Source: Adineta steineri (lineage: Eukaryota; Rotifera; Eurotatoria; Adinetida; Adinetidae). From it: a stretch of DNA of 64,000 nucleotides. Positions 10,692-21,893 of this stretch are shown here, piece after piece (the stretch's first letter is position 1; every line of letters begins with the position of its first letter). A program made the position numbers and the translations under genes. The notes beneath the pieces were generated by a model. The model worked only from the letters and a program-made list of their open reading frames with translations. It was not told the origin of the DNA and made no database searches. Where the stretch lies: contig CAJNOI010000054.1 in assembly GCA_905250115.1 (NCBI GenBank), positions 375,277 through 439,276 on the forward strand. The letters are read 5' to 3'.

Positions 10692-12220
10692 TTAGGCTGG
10701 CGGCTCATATGAACAATAAGATTCAACCGGTGATTGATCACTTTGAGTTCGTCGACGACTTGTTTCACTTAATTCAACAATTATATGTTGTGAACTATCA
10801 TTTTCAATGGACATTTTTCGTTCACTATTTGACATAATAGGAGATAATTCATTTACCATACGTGATAAAGATGTTGATGTTGTTGGTGCAATCGTAGTTA
10901 TCATTGGAGTTGCATGTGTAAAACGTGACGTATTTGATGATCGTACTAAATAATCACTTTTATAATTTGATGACGGACGTTTATTATTGTTTTGATCAAG
11001 TCTATGTCGAGTTCTTATACTTTCACTCGCTCCGAAAATATTTCGTTGAGAATAACGACAACAAAGTAAATCAATAAATGATGAACGAAAATTTTTTGAC
11101 ATAAATCCATATAGAATTGGATTTGTACACTAAATCAAAAAGAAAAAAAAATAATTAATTCTATTAAATTTAAATAATTAACATACAGAATTTAAATAAG
11201 CAAATACATTTGCTAATGTTGTTAAAATATCCATATAGGTTATAAAATGATGACTCGTATTTCTTGAAAGTATAACATTAGATATAAATGTTAATTGCAT
11301 AAAAAACCAACATAAGGCATACGTTAATATGACAGCTAATATCATACGTGTAGCACGTCGTTTACTTTTACCAACTGATTGACCACGTGCTCCACGTAAA
11401 AATTTTAACATTAAACCATAAAGAATAACAATTATTGTTAATGGAAGTGCATATAAAAATACAACAAAACCAAGCCAATAAAAACTTGCTTCAATTGGTA
11501 ATGGTGGACTTTGTGTTGTATTCGATAGAAGAAGAGATTCCGAAGAATCATTATTTTCCATTTGTAAATAACGTAAAAGACAATACATAGAAACGGATGA
11601 ATCAGGTTCAATAACTGTAAATAATGAACCAATCGGTATACTTATACTAATACCAATTAACCAAAGAGCTCTAAGAAAACGAAAAACATAAAAAAAGATT
11701 TAGTCTCAAAGAAAAATCTTACACAATAGAAATAGTTGTATTTTTTGTTGTTCGATAACTTGAAATTGAATCTACAGCATGTACAACAGCAAAATAACGA
11801 TCGATTGACATAAATACAAGTAAATAAATACTCATAAAAGCAGATAGATGAGTGATAAATTGTGCTATGATACAAATATATTTTTAGGAATGAAAATATA
11901 AATATTTTTCTATCTTATCTACCTAATTTACAACCAATTTCAGTAAATGGCCAACGACCAAAAAAACTAAATAATGTCGTTGGTATACAAACAATAATAA
12001 ACAAAATATCAGCAAGTGCTAAGTTAAATATCAATAAATTCGTTGATGTTTGCATGCCTTTATTAAGGCCAATACCAATTAATACAAGAGAATTACCAAT
12101 AAGACCAAGTACAAAAAATGTACTAAATAAACATATTTTAACAATACCAAATTTAAGATCATCTCCAGGATTACTACTATCACTAGTAGTTACAGTTGTC
12201 GTATTATGTATAATATCCAT
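10692..12220 (-). CDS. Allatostatin-A/galanin-type neuropeptide GPCR
   Basis: Four exons: 12220-11923, 11864-11723, 11670-11187, 11129-10692; 453 residues. Class A rhodopsin-family receptor. TM1 has GNSLV, TM2 NLALADILF, then WPFTEIGCKL with the disulphide Cys. TM3 ends FMSIDRYFAVVH (DRY), close to the galanin/allatostatin-A receptor form MSVDRYxAIVH. TM6 is ALCWFFMQLTF and TM7 ends CTNPILYGF (NPxxY). The N-terminus has several N-x-S/T sites and the C-tail is a Ser/Thr-rich cytoplasmic domain. Expected to signal through Gi/o in neurons or target tissue. The ligand type is inferred from TM3 and loop resemblance; opioid/somatostatin-like receptors are the alternative. Confidence 0.85.
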
Positions 12221-15200
12221 AAGAATTTATGTTATGTCTATATTCATAGGTATTTATAATCTAGAAGAATTACATTATACTTAGATAAACGATGAATGAT
12301 AGAAAAAAAATCGTTAATCAAGAAAAGAAATTTTATGAAAAAAAAACGAGGGAGAAAAGAGAATATATCTCTTTTGCTCATCAAAGAGACATCATGTGCA
12401 TCACCGCCCTGATCTCCGGTCCTGCTGAATAGAACGTCGATTCCAATTCCATTACTAAGCCGAGCGCCATGATTGCAATAGTCATATAATAAGGATGACA
12501 AGAGAATAATAGCGATGACAATGATGAAAGGCCAAAGTGTTCTAAGAAAAGAACTATAGAGAGAGAGACAGAGAGAAGAGAAAACATTCTTCGCTATTTT
12601 ATCACGAAAAATTAGAAAAAAAGTTCAAATATTTATTTGAATTTAATTCATTATTTATTAATTAATCTATATATATAGATATTATATATACAAAAAAACA
12701 ATAAATTTGAATAATTTTCAATCAAAATACTATGGGAATAATTAGAAATTTATAGCTTATATAAATGTAAATGCATCAATAATTCTCTACTACAATCTCT
12801 TACGTCATCATATTGCTTGTATAAATAGAATGTAATCAAAACTATATATTTATATATAAGCATCATATATTTCTTCTATATGAAAGTCAAGGAATAATTC
12901 TAATGGCAATTTAGAAATAAAAATTCTCTTTCTATTCATTTTCATATGAATAAATAATCTATAGTCATGAACTTATAGGTAAACGATCTACTCTAACATA
13001 TAAATATACAGTATCAATAAGAAGAAAAACTAATGTTTCTTTATTTATTAATTATGTTTAGATCTATTACTTGTACGTATACATGTTATCTATGACAAAA
13101 GATAGTATCTCTATTTTTTACGTCTCATTTACCGAACAATACAAATAATAAACAGCTGCTTTTCTCATTCTGTTTTTTATGGTTGCTGATTTCCGTTTTG
13201 ACTTCGTATACAAACAATGCTCTGAACCGATAATAATGATGCTTTACAATACTCAAAATTACCCTTTGGCTATATATAATGACTGGAGAAAGGAGGATAT
13301 TAATATTATCTAGAAATAAATCATGAAAATATAAACATAGATAAGATATATATATTAGAAAAGGAAAATAGCTTTGATTTTATTATTAACAGTTCGATAC
13401 GGAAACTTCTAAATTATAATATTTTAGTTATTTTGATCTGATGATAACATCACTTAATAGCAATATAACTTAAATCAACTATCAAGAGTAACATTCATAT
13501 GCTCTTGTCGAACAGTATAATCAAATGTGCTTTTGTTTGTTTCTCTTAGCAAAAACTTATATATACAAAAGATATCCAGATGAAACAATGTCATTGTTAA
13601 TCTTTTATGTTGTGTTGTATACGAACACGCACATACGCTTTTGTTTTGGATATAGAGGGAAAAAAAGGGAAAACGCTGCTCTATATGCTTACTGACATAT
13701 ACAGGAGAATAGAATGACTATATTTTCTCCAAAAAAAAAAGAAAAGATTCGATTATTAATACAGTAATAACAGCTCGTCAGTAGTAATAGGACATCATAA
13801 TGTAAATGGAAATTCCGCTAATCTGGTCTATTTTCACAATCTATGTTTTACTTAATAAGTGTGTGGGATGTTTCATGATGGGGAAAAAAGAAAATACAAT
13901 GGTTGAGTACTTGTTCCCCATCATTATCTATTATCGTTTGTCCTGTTTTTTTAATGTCGTCTATATTTGACATTATTTTTACATTCTCAATACTTTTCAT
14001 ATGTAAAACTAGCTCAACTATCTTGATAATTATTTATCAAGATTATTCTATTATTGATATATTGACTATGTAATATGTCAACATTCTTTTCTTTTTATAT
14101 TAAAATAACCTTGAAAGAGAGATTCTTATAATACAAACAAAAAAATAAATCGTATAAGATATGTCATTGAAATCAAGATCTAATACTTAAATGTTAATAG
14201 TAATGTTTACAAAGCTCAATGATTTCATATCCAATCTACATTGATATTTTCGCACAAATTATTAATAGAGAGAGAGAGAAAAAAGAATATTATTATTATT
14301 TCTGAATTTTAATGTTAAAATTATATATGTTTAGAGTTTTCCTACTTACAGAATAATACAAAAGAATAAGTCTATCGATGTGAACTTCCGTCTGTGAGCA
14401 TTTCTGTTTTCAACATTTAATTACAGAAATTTTTTTCTGTATTATGTCAGGGAGTAGATTCAAATAGATTCATTGGTTGTCATATTTTTTTTCTCTGTTT
14501 TTGAAATGCGTCGTAAGTATGAGAAAAAACATCGATATTCATTCAGCGTATGAATTATTAATATCATCTATTTATTTGTAATAATCATGCAAAGAAAAAG
14601 ATTTAGATCATTTCTTTTATGCACGGATTACAATCTGAAAATATCGGCTTAGTATTCTTATTTTTTGAAAAAAAACAGCAACACTTTTGTATTAGGATCA
14701 AATTAATCCTTATTTCTTTTCATAAGCATATGAACATTTTGTAAGTATATTAATTTATAACGTCTACTCCTGCTGAACTTCATTAATTTCAAAATATAAT
14801 TATTATTTTAAAAATAGATTTTTTTCTATGACAAACGGTAAGAAAAAAATTTAATATTAAATCAATATTTATGATTATGATTATCCGAGATAAAAATATA
14901 TATCTTTAATATGACGATATTTTACTTCATGTATCCAAGGAAAAAAACATTCAACTTACTTGAGACGGTAGTTTCATACAATTTATCTGTAGATAAAAAT
15001 GATGAATCTGGAAGTTCGGAAGTACTTTTATATTTCATTGAAAATCGAGTGTGACCCTATTAAATTTTCTAGGTATTATTCTATGAACTCAAAATTCTAT
15101 TTCTTAATTGGACACAATAGTTAGAAAAGCAAATAGTCTATGTCTATATAATAATTTTCATTCAAAAAAGAAGAAAAAAAGTCACTTCAATTTTCTTTTC

Positions 15201-15387
15201 TCGTCTCTCTCCCTTTTTCAATCTTTAACTATGCAACACTCGGAAAAGGTTTCGTGATGTCAATATTCTCCACCTACTTTTTTTTATAGGTTGTTAAAGT
15301 TGTGAACAATTATTCATAGAATTAGATTTAATTTCGATAAAGGAAGGAAATAAATCGGAATGAACAAGTGTACGATTTCTCACAGTA
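12221..15387. other. Long intergenic region
   Basis: About 3.2 kb of AT-rich DNA with no open frame beyond chance, no tRNA and no clear inverted repeat. It lies between the divergent starts of the receptor (minus) and the cathepsin (plus), so it probably holds both promoters. Simple features only: AT runs near 12668 and 12843 and a GA run near 14270. Two overlapping minus-strand frames at 12244-12587 lack codon bias and are not called. Confidence 0.5.
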
Positions 15388-15504
15388 ATGAGATCATCAA
15401 GAGAACTGTTTCTTTTGTTAACATATGTTTTTATAACATCATTAGTAAATTTTAGTGTGCACTCAATAGCACCATGTTATGAAGAAGAAATCGAAACTAT
15501 ATGA
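15388..15504 (+). CDS. Candidate 38-aa secreted peptide
   Basis: A short frame beginning MRSSRELFLLLTYVFITSLV, a good signal-peptide profile, followed by NFSVHSIAPCYEEEIETI and a stop. It could be a small secreted peptide, the first exon of a longer gene, or chance. It lies 190 bp upstream of the cathepsin start on the same strand. No GT donor gives an obvious extension into the cathepsin. Confidence 0.25.
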   Translation: MRSSRELFLLLTYVFITSLVNFSVHSIAPCYEEEIETI

Positions 15505-15692
15505 ATCAACCATGTTTATTCTAATGTTTAGAATCACTTAAAGACTTATTCACTGTTTGACAAGGCATAAATAATTTCTTGTATTAAATCAGGATGAAAG
15601 ACATTATATGTTGACATAAATACCTTGAATATATAAAGAAGAAAAAAATAGGATTTTGTTTCGATTTTTGTTATTAAACATAAAACCAAAGT

Positions 15693-16949
15693 ATGAAAAC
15701 ATATCGGATATTATTTACTGTTATTCTTCTCATTGGTTTATGTAGACCTAGTGAAGGACTTTTTAATAGTGTATCACTTCAAGATTATATTGATAGTTTT
15801 GTTGATGCTGCTAAATTTAAAATCGAAGAAAAATTAAGTCTTAATGATTCAACTATCAGTCACATATGGTCTTATTTTAAAACAAAATATAATCGTGTTT
15901 ATTCATCAATCGGTTTGTAGAAAAAAAAATACTATCTATTGTTTTATTCTTATTTTATAGACGAAGAGAAAGAACGTTTTCGTGTTTTTCGTGATCATCT
16001 TCGTTATGTACTCGAATCAAAACTTGAAAAATTACGTACATATGAATTAGAATTAAATGAATTTGCTGATTGGACATTAGAAGAATTTGATTTATTTAAA
16101 AAAGGTTTAATTATTTCAACAAGTTTACGACGTAATATTATCGATAATCAACATCATTATCATTTGAGAAGAATAAAACGAAATTTAAATAAAAGACGAT
16201 ATAAAAATAAGCGTTTCTTTCGTGACTGGTTTTCAAATTTAATTCATGGGAATGATAAAAATAATAATCAATCAACAGATTTATTTGACTGGCGTACGAA
16301 AAGTATTGTGAGTAGTGTTAAAAATCAACTTAAATGTGGATGTTGTTATGCATTTGCAACAGCAACAATTTTGGAAACACTTTATGTATTAAAAACAAAA
16401 TCTCAAAATATTATTGATTTTAGTGCACAACAAATAGCTGATTGTTCAAGTAATGGAAATAATGGATGTAGTGGTGGTAATTTTCCACCAAGTGTTCGTT
16501 ATTTATTAGGACAAGGTGGTAAAATAGCTACCGAAGCATCCTATCCCTATGCTGGAAAAAAACAAACATGTCAAACAAATAATCTTAATCAAATTGATCT
16601 TGGTAATATTGAATATGGTGCAATTCCTGAAGGTGATGAAAAAAATTTAGCTGAAGCACTTATGAATTATGGTCCAATATTTATTGGACTTGATGCTGAT
16701 TCAAAACGTTTTATGTTCTATAAATCCGGTGTACTTCAAATTAAAAATTGTCCAACACGTCGACAAGATATGGATCATGCTATGGTCGTTGTGGGTTATG
16801 GTTACGATAATATACTTAAAATTCCTTATTGGATTATAAAAAATTCTTGGGGAACGAAATGGGGTGAACATGGTTATTTACGTTTAGCTAAAGATTCTGG
16901 AAATATGTGTGGAATTGCTTCGATGGCATATTATGGTAAATTAACATAA
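15693..16949 (+). CDS. Papain-family (C1A) cysteine protease, cathepsin-like
   Basis: Exons 15693-15912 and 15961-16949, 48-bp intron; 402 residues. Signal peptide MKTYRILFTVILLIGLC, then an I29 inhibitor prodomain (HIWSYFKTKYNRVYSS, EEKERFRVFRDHL, LNEFADWTLEEF). The mature domain starts near FDWRTKSIVSSVKNQ. The catalytic Cys lies in KCGCCYAFAT, where papains usually have CGSCWAF; the oxyanion Gln is in VKNQ. His is in MDHAMVVVGYG and Asn in IIKNSWGTKWGEHGY, so the catalytic set is complete. Two features are odd: Ser-to-Cys and Trp-to-Tyr at the active-site strand, and a basic insert (LRRIKRNLNKRRYKNKR) between prodomain and mature enzyme that could be cut by a basic-residue protease. Lysosomal or secreted digestive function is likely. 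Confidence 0.92.
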
Positions 16950-17016
16950 CAATTATTTTGTTTTTATCTCGTATAAATATTTTATTTTAAAATGAAATGA
17001 TAACATAAGTTCTTTT

Positions 17017-18852
17017 TTATGATGATGGCGGTGGTCTGTTTTGATCTGAATCTACATGTAATAAAAAGAAAAGAAAAAGAATTAGATAAGATAATAATAT
17101 ATGTTTTCAACAGACCTGATGGTGAATTGTTATCTCTATTTTGTTGTGTTGCATTACCAATATTACGTCGAAGAGATTCGATCAATTCAGGATTATTTGC
17201 TGATAATGCACCAGCCATTCTTTGACCTCTGAATAGAAATATGAAAAAAATAGAATTTATAAAATATAAAAAAATTCTTACGTTTGTAATAAAGTTTCTA
17301 AACCAACTTGGCCACCTTCTTGTCCACTTAAATTTGTTACTAAATTAGCCATTCTATAGAAATTACATAAATAAATAAATATACATATATTTAGAAAATA
17401 AAAAGAATATTTTACAATCCTTGAACTTGTGGATTTTGAACAAATTGCGATGCCTAATAATAAAATTTAATTAATAATTTCGAAAAAAAAATTAAATATC
17501 AAACCATATTCATTAAAGCAGGATTACTTAAAAGTGACATCATATCAGGCCCACCAGCCCCGCCAGCTGCACCACCACCACCTAATAATGAGCCAAACAT
17601 GGATGAAAGATTTGGTGGAACCTATATATAAATAAATGTATATATATATGAAATAAATATTTTGTTTTTGTAAAATCTTACACCACTTGGCATAGCATTA
17701 CTTGCGGCTGCTGCTCCATTTAGTCGGTCTTCACAAAGTTTAATCGATTGTTTATAATTGTCATTAGCTGGTTCAAGTGTATGAGCTTTTCTATAAGCAT
17801 CAAGAGCTTCATGTACTTTATCCAATGATAGATAGATTACACTTTAGATTAAAAATAAAATAAAATTTAATTAATATTTTTTGTTTTTCAATAAAATCTA
17901 ATATACCCAAGTCTTCCATAAGCTTTGCTATAATTTGAATCGATTTCAATTGAACGAAAACAATCGTTTAATGCTTGTTCATTATTATTCAATTTGTTAT
18001 GAGCAGCAGCACTAGATAAAAATAAGATTCAATATATATTATTTATGATACATGAAAATCCAGTAAACTTATGTCTTATATTACTTTCTATATAAACAAT
18101 GACGTAATAGACATATGATAATTCTATTCTTTTCAAACTCTCAATAGAGGTATTAGTCTTGAATAACATTCTAAAGTTCACAATAGCTCGTCATAACATA
18201 TATATATATATATATATTCAAATGTCAGTATATCTGCAAATGATGTATCTATGTTTTTCTTAGACAATGAGAAATTTGATATCTACATTCGTTGAAAAAA
18301 TACTTCATTTATTATTTATTATCTATTTTCTATCAAGCAGTTTGACTAAATTATTCAAGTTTTATAACTAACCGATTACAATAATAAATAGCGTTATTAG
18401 GATCAATTTGTATTGCTGAATTATATGCTTCAAGAGCTTCTTTATATTTTTCTTGTTTAACAAATTCATTTCCTTGATTTTTAAATTTATCAGCCTGTTG
18501 TCTCATATCATCGGTTATTGGCACATTCATTGACTAGAGAAACAAATATTTTGTTTTTTTTTCTTAATTAAATATTTATATTACCGATTTATTTGACACA
18601 AGAGATAATAGATCTATTGTTGGACTACGAATTAAATCATTCTGTGGATTAGCAAGTGATACATCAAAAGCTGTTTCAAGACATTGGACGGCAACTAGAC
18701 GAAAAATATTTATTTTTGAAAATTTTATTTTTTAATTTACCTTCAATACTCTCTCGACGTTCTGCATTTACCGATTCTGCTTGAATTTCTCGATCGAGAA
18801 ATTTTAAAATCGAATAAATTAAACGCTGTTTAGCGAACTGCTCCTGAGCCAT
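17017..18852 (-). CDS. SGTA: SGTA-like co-chaperone (glutamine-rich TPR protein)
   Basis: Ten exons: 18852-18741, 18694-18585, 18533-18373, 18011-17907, 17841-17682, 17621-17505, 17453-17416, 17353-17282, 17228-17116, 17051-17017; 340 residues against about 313 in human. An N-terminal dimerisation region (KQRLIYSILKFLDREIQ, VAVQCLETAFDVS) is the SGTA type that binds Ubl4A/Get5. Three TPR units follow: ADKFKNQGNEFVKQEKYKEA, AAAHNKLNNNEQALNDC and AYGRLGVIYLSLDKVHEA. They form the carboxylate clamp for Hsp70/Hsp90 EEVD tails. The C-terminus has a Gly-rich linker and an NP/M/Q-rich segment (LLSNPALMNMASQFVQNPQ) that binds hydrophobic clients. It acts in cytosolic sorting of tail-anchored proteins. 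The start is 171 bp from the divergent small-protein gene. Confidence 0.92.
18201..18219. repeat. (TA)n microsatellite in an SGTA intron
   Basis: About nine uninterrupted TA units inside the longest SGTA intron (18012-18372). Confidence 0.85.
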
Positions 18853-19022
18853 AGATAGTTAACTATAAGAATAATAAAACTAAAATAATCAAAATGATTC
18901 ATCAACAATTTCCATTGGCTTTATTCATCGCCATTGTATACTATATTTTGCCTTTAAACAAATAGAATTTCTTCTTTTTCTTCTTCTTCTTATATTATTT
19001 TACTTGTGTGTGTGTGTATAGT
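18853..19022. promoter_or_regulatory. Putative bidirectional promoter
   Basis: A 170-bp spacer between the divergent starts of SGTA (minus) and a small basic protein (plus), with a CTTCTT pyrimidine tract and a GT repeat (about 19005-19018). Too short to hold two fully separate promoters, hence the call; no core elements were identified. Confidence 0.4.
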
Positions 19023-19416
19023 ATGAAGAAGAAACGACAACAACAAAAAAAGAAACGTCAATATTCAACTAAACGAACTAAACTCAATCGATCAGCTCGA
19101 ATTCAAACAAAAAATTTCGAAATATTTGTAACAGATTTTCTTACTGATCCATGTGGATTACCAGTAGAATTAAAAGATTGTATTTTAGTCGATGGTACAA
19201 TACCAATAAATGATAATTTAGGTATTATTTTATTTCCTATTTCAAAATAAAATGTTTTGTTTTTATTTATTTAGATAATTGTCCATTAAATAATAATCAA
19301 GTTTTGAAAAAACTTTATGCTAATTCATTAGATGATGAAGGTAAAATTTATTTTTTTGTTTTTATTGATTTTGTATTTTTTGAAATATTTTAGATTCGTG
19401 TAAAAAAATCGAATAA
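19023..19416 (+). CDS. Small basic protein, unknown (95 aa)
   Basis: Exons 19023-19221, 19275-19340, 19394-19416, introns 53 bp each and in phase. The first 25 residues are almost all Lys/Arg/Gln (MKKKRQQQKKKRQYSTKRTK), a nuclear or nucleolar localisation type. A compact part follows, with FEIFVTDFLTDPCGLPVELKD, a predicted short alpha/beta segment, and an acidic end LDDEDSCKKIE. I recognise no family. The first ATG is used; a GT repeat lies directly upstream. Consistent splice sites in three exons argue that it is a real gene. Confidence 0.55.
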
Positions 19417-21893
19417 TTGTATATATGTCGAATTTGTAATTTTTTCAGTATGTATAGATAAGAAAGAAATAATGTTGTTGTTTTTTTTAAAAAAGATTGA
19501 ATGATTTATTTAATGTTGTCATTTGTATATGTTAAATAAAATATCTATCAAATTAAAACAATTTTATATAAAAATCAAGATTGAGAATAATATTTTTCTA
19601 GTTTAATAGTCAATTTTTGATCTCAGCTGTGTTGTTCCTCAATATTTATAATAGAAACTTGAGATGCCCTGTTTTCATATTTACTTTATTATAATTATAT
19701 ACTATATCGGATATCACTCAAGCAAAGCATTATATGATGAACAATTAATTGCTTAGCTCATATATCTGTATTTATGAAAATCTTTTTATAATTGATATGT
19801 CTCCTACTGAATGTTGGATTTTTGTCTTATGAATTATTTGATTTTAATAGACAACGGTACATTTTTTGTCATTATAGTTTGAGTATCTCAGAGTATAAAG
19901 TTTTTCTATGGCAACTACTGATGATAAGAGTCTTTGTGGTTTATATTGGTTTTGGTCTTTGTCAAGATTCGCCTGATTATTGTGAAAAACTAGATTATGT
20001 ATGTGTTCATCAATAAACAGTGAGGAACAAAAACGTATCCATAGATTAAGCAGTATCACTATACATTATATCCTCTAATATAGTAATTTCTTCTCAATAA
20101 GATATTTGTCAAATCATGTTGGAATTTTATTTAATGAAACATACTTGATAATGAGTATTACTATTCGAGAAACAAGTACGTTCTATCTACTTGTTCCTTA
20201 ATCAATTCAATTTAAACTAAATAAAGTAATGGTGATGAATGAGAGAATTTGAAGTACATAACGTTGTTTGATTCGATAGTTTCGTAACAAGAGATAGACT
20301 AGAAGCAACAAGGAACTTAAAGAATACTTAGATATGCATATGGGTCGCTAGAATAGTGTATTCTATCTACGCTCATATTTTTGCGCTACTTTTATTTCGG
20401 TATCTTGCGCAATTTGTTATGCTCTTTTGAATTTGTATGAAATTTTTGTCGGTCCATGAGTTTACAAATGTTTTTCATAGAAAACACAAAAAAAGCAATG
20501 AAAAACACGATAATTATATATAGAAAATTACACTCATATTTAAATGAAGATCAATTAGACAGGACTAAAATTTAGCATATAGAGATGTCTTTATATGCTC
20601 TTCTGTTTGCAATCATAAAAAAGATAGCTGAACATGCCTCTAGATGGATCGAACGATATTATTGAATTATTAAAAAGAAATCGATAATTATTTAAAATTT
20701 AAATTTTATTACAATTTTTTATGAAATCATTTCATTTGATATATTATATTGTTTTAATACATAAAACAGAAAGTGAATAATCTTTAATGGAGAACTATTT
20801 AGAATAGCGTACAGAATACATATGTATCGTTTTTTTGAAATAGCTAGTACGAACCTCGAAAGAAAAACTGGTCGCTCTCAATATATGGATATTATCTAAG
20901 CATTTGTTTTTATGACATGGTTTAATAGAAGATAATAGATAATGATAAGATTATTTCTAGTGTAGGGTCAAGCGAGTCGTATTAACGAGCGTTACTTGTA
21001 CATATTAATAAATATAAAATTACAACTACGAATGATTCTTTTTGGAATTAAATCTATCATAATATAATAAAGTGAATAAGAGTATTTTGACAATTATTTT
21101 GAATGGTGTTATCATCAAAATCCTTATTTTAATCAATAAAAATACATAATATATAATATTGAATTCATCTAAAGTAAACCGTATATTTACTGCATAGTTA
21201 AATCATCATAAATTTTTAAAATTAATGGATATCAATAGTTCTCTTATAATTGATGTTTAGAAGTAGATTATTTTAAATAACACAAATTTTTTCAATTAAT
21301 ACATACTAATCTATAATATTTCATTTCACCATAGAGGTTTCATAATAACAATTATGATAATATCTGAAATGATATATTTAGTAATTGTCCTCTTTGTAGT
21401 AAATTTACAAATGATATAATAAAAATAATATTTTTTCGTAGCCGTAATTTTATATCTATGTATATGCCTATTTTTGCATATAAACAATCTAAACAGCTTC
21501 ACTTTTCAAGCAATATTTCATACTATACTACTATATTATATCTAAATTAAATAAAAAATACAGGTGCGTTTAGTAAAATTATTCAAAAAAAATACTACAA
21601 TTATATCGGAGCCTTCATAACTATCAATATTAAATGGTGAGTATTCATGTTGTTTTCCAAATTACGTACGTTTAGGTTACTCGTTTTATAGTTATGTCAA
21701 TACATATTTAACATTTTATCATAATAACATGCATGACCTTTTCGTCACATGATGTGGTAATAGAAAGAGTTGACAATCAAGGTTGTTTTTTACCGTTTCG
21801 CTAGGCAATGTTACATAATTGATTGCACACTTTGGAAATAAAATATATAATAGACAGTTTATTATCTACATTGATTTATTTTCAACGATCGTA
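19417..21893. other. Long intergenic region
   Basis: About 2.5 kb, AT-rich, without convincing coding capacity, RNA gene or terminal repeats. The open frame at 19792-20016 has no splice partners or family resemblance. The last few hundred bases should hold the promoter of the ZZ-repeat gene. Confidence 0.5.

Noticed and set aside
19792-20016. Overlapping short frames on both strands
   Set aside because: Chance frames in AT-rich intergenic DNA without recognisable motifs.
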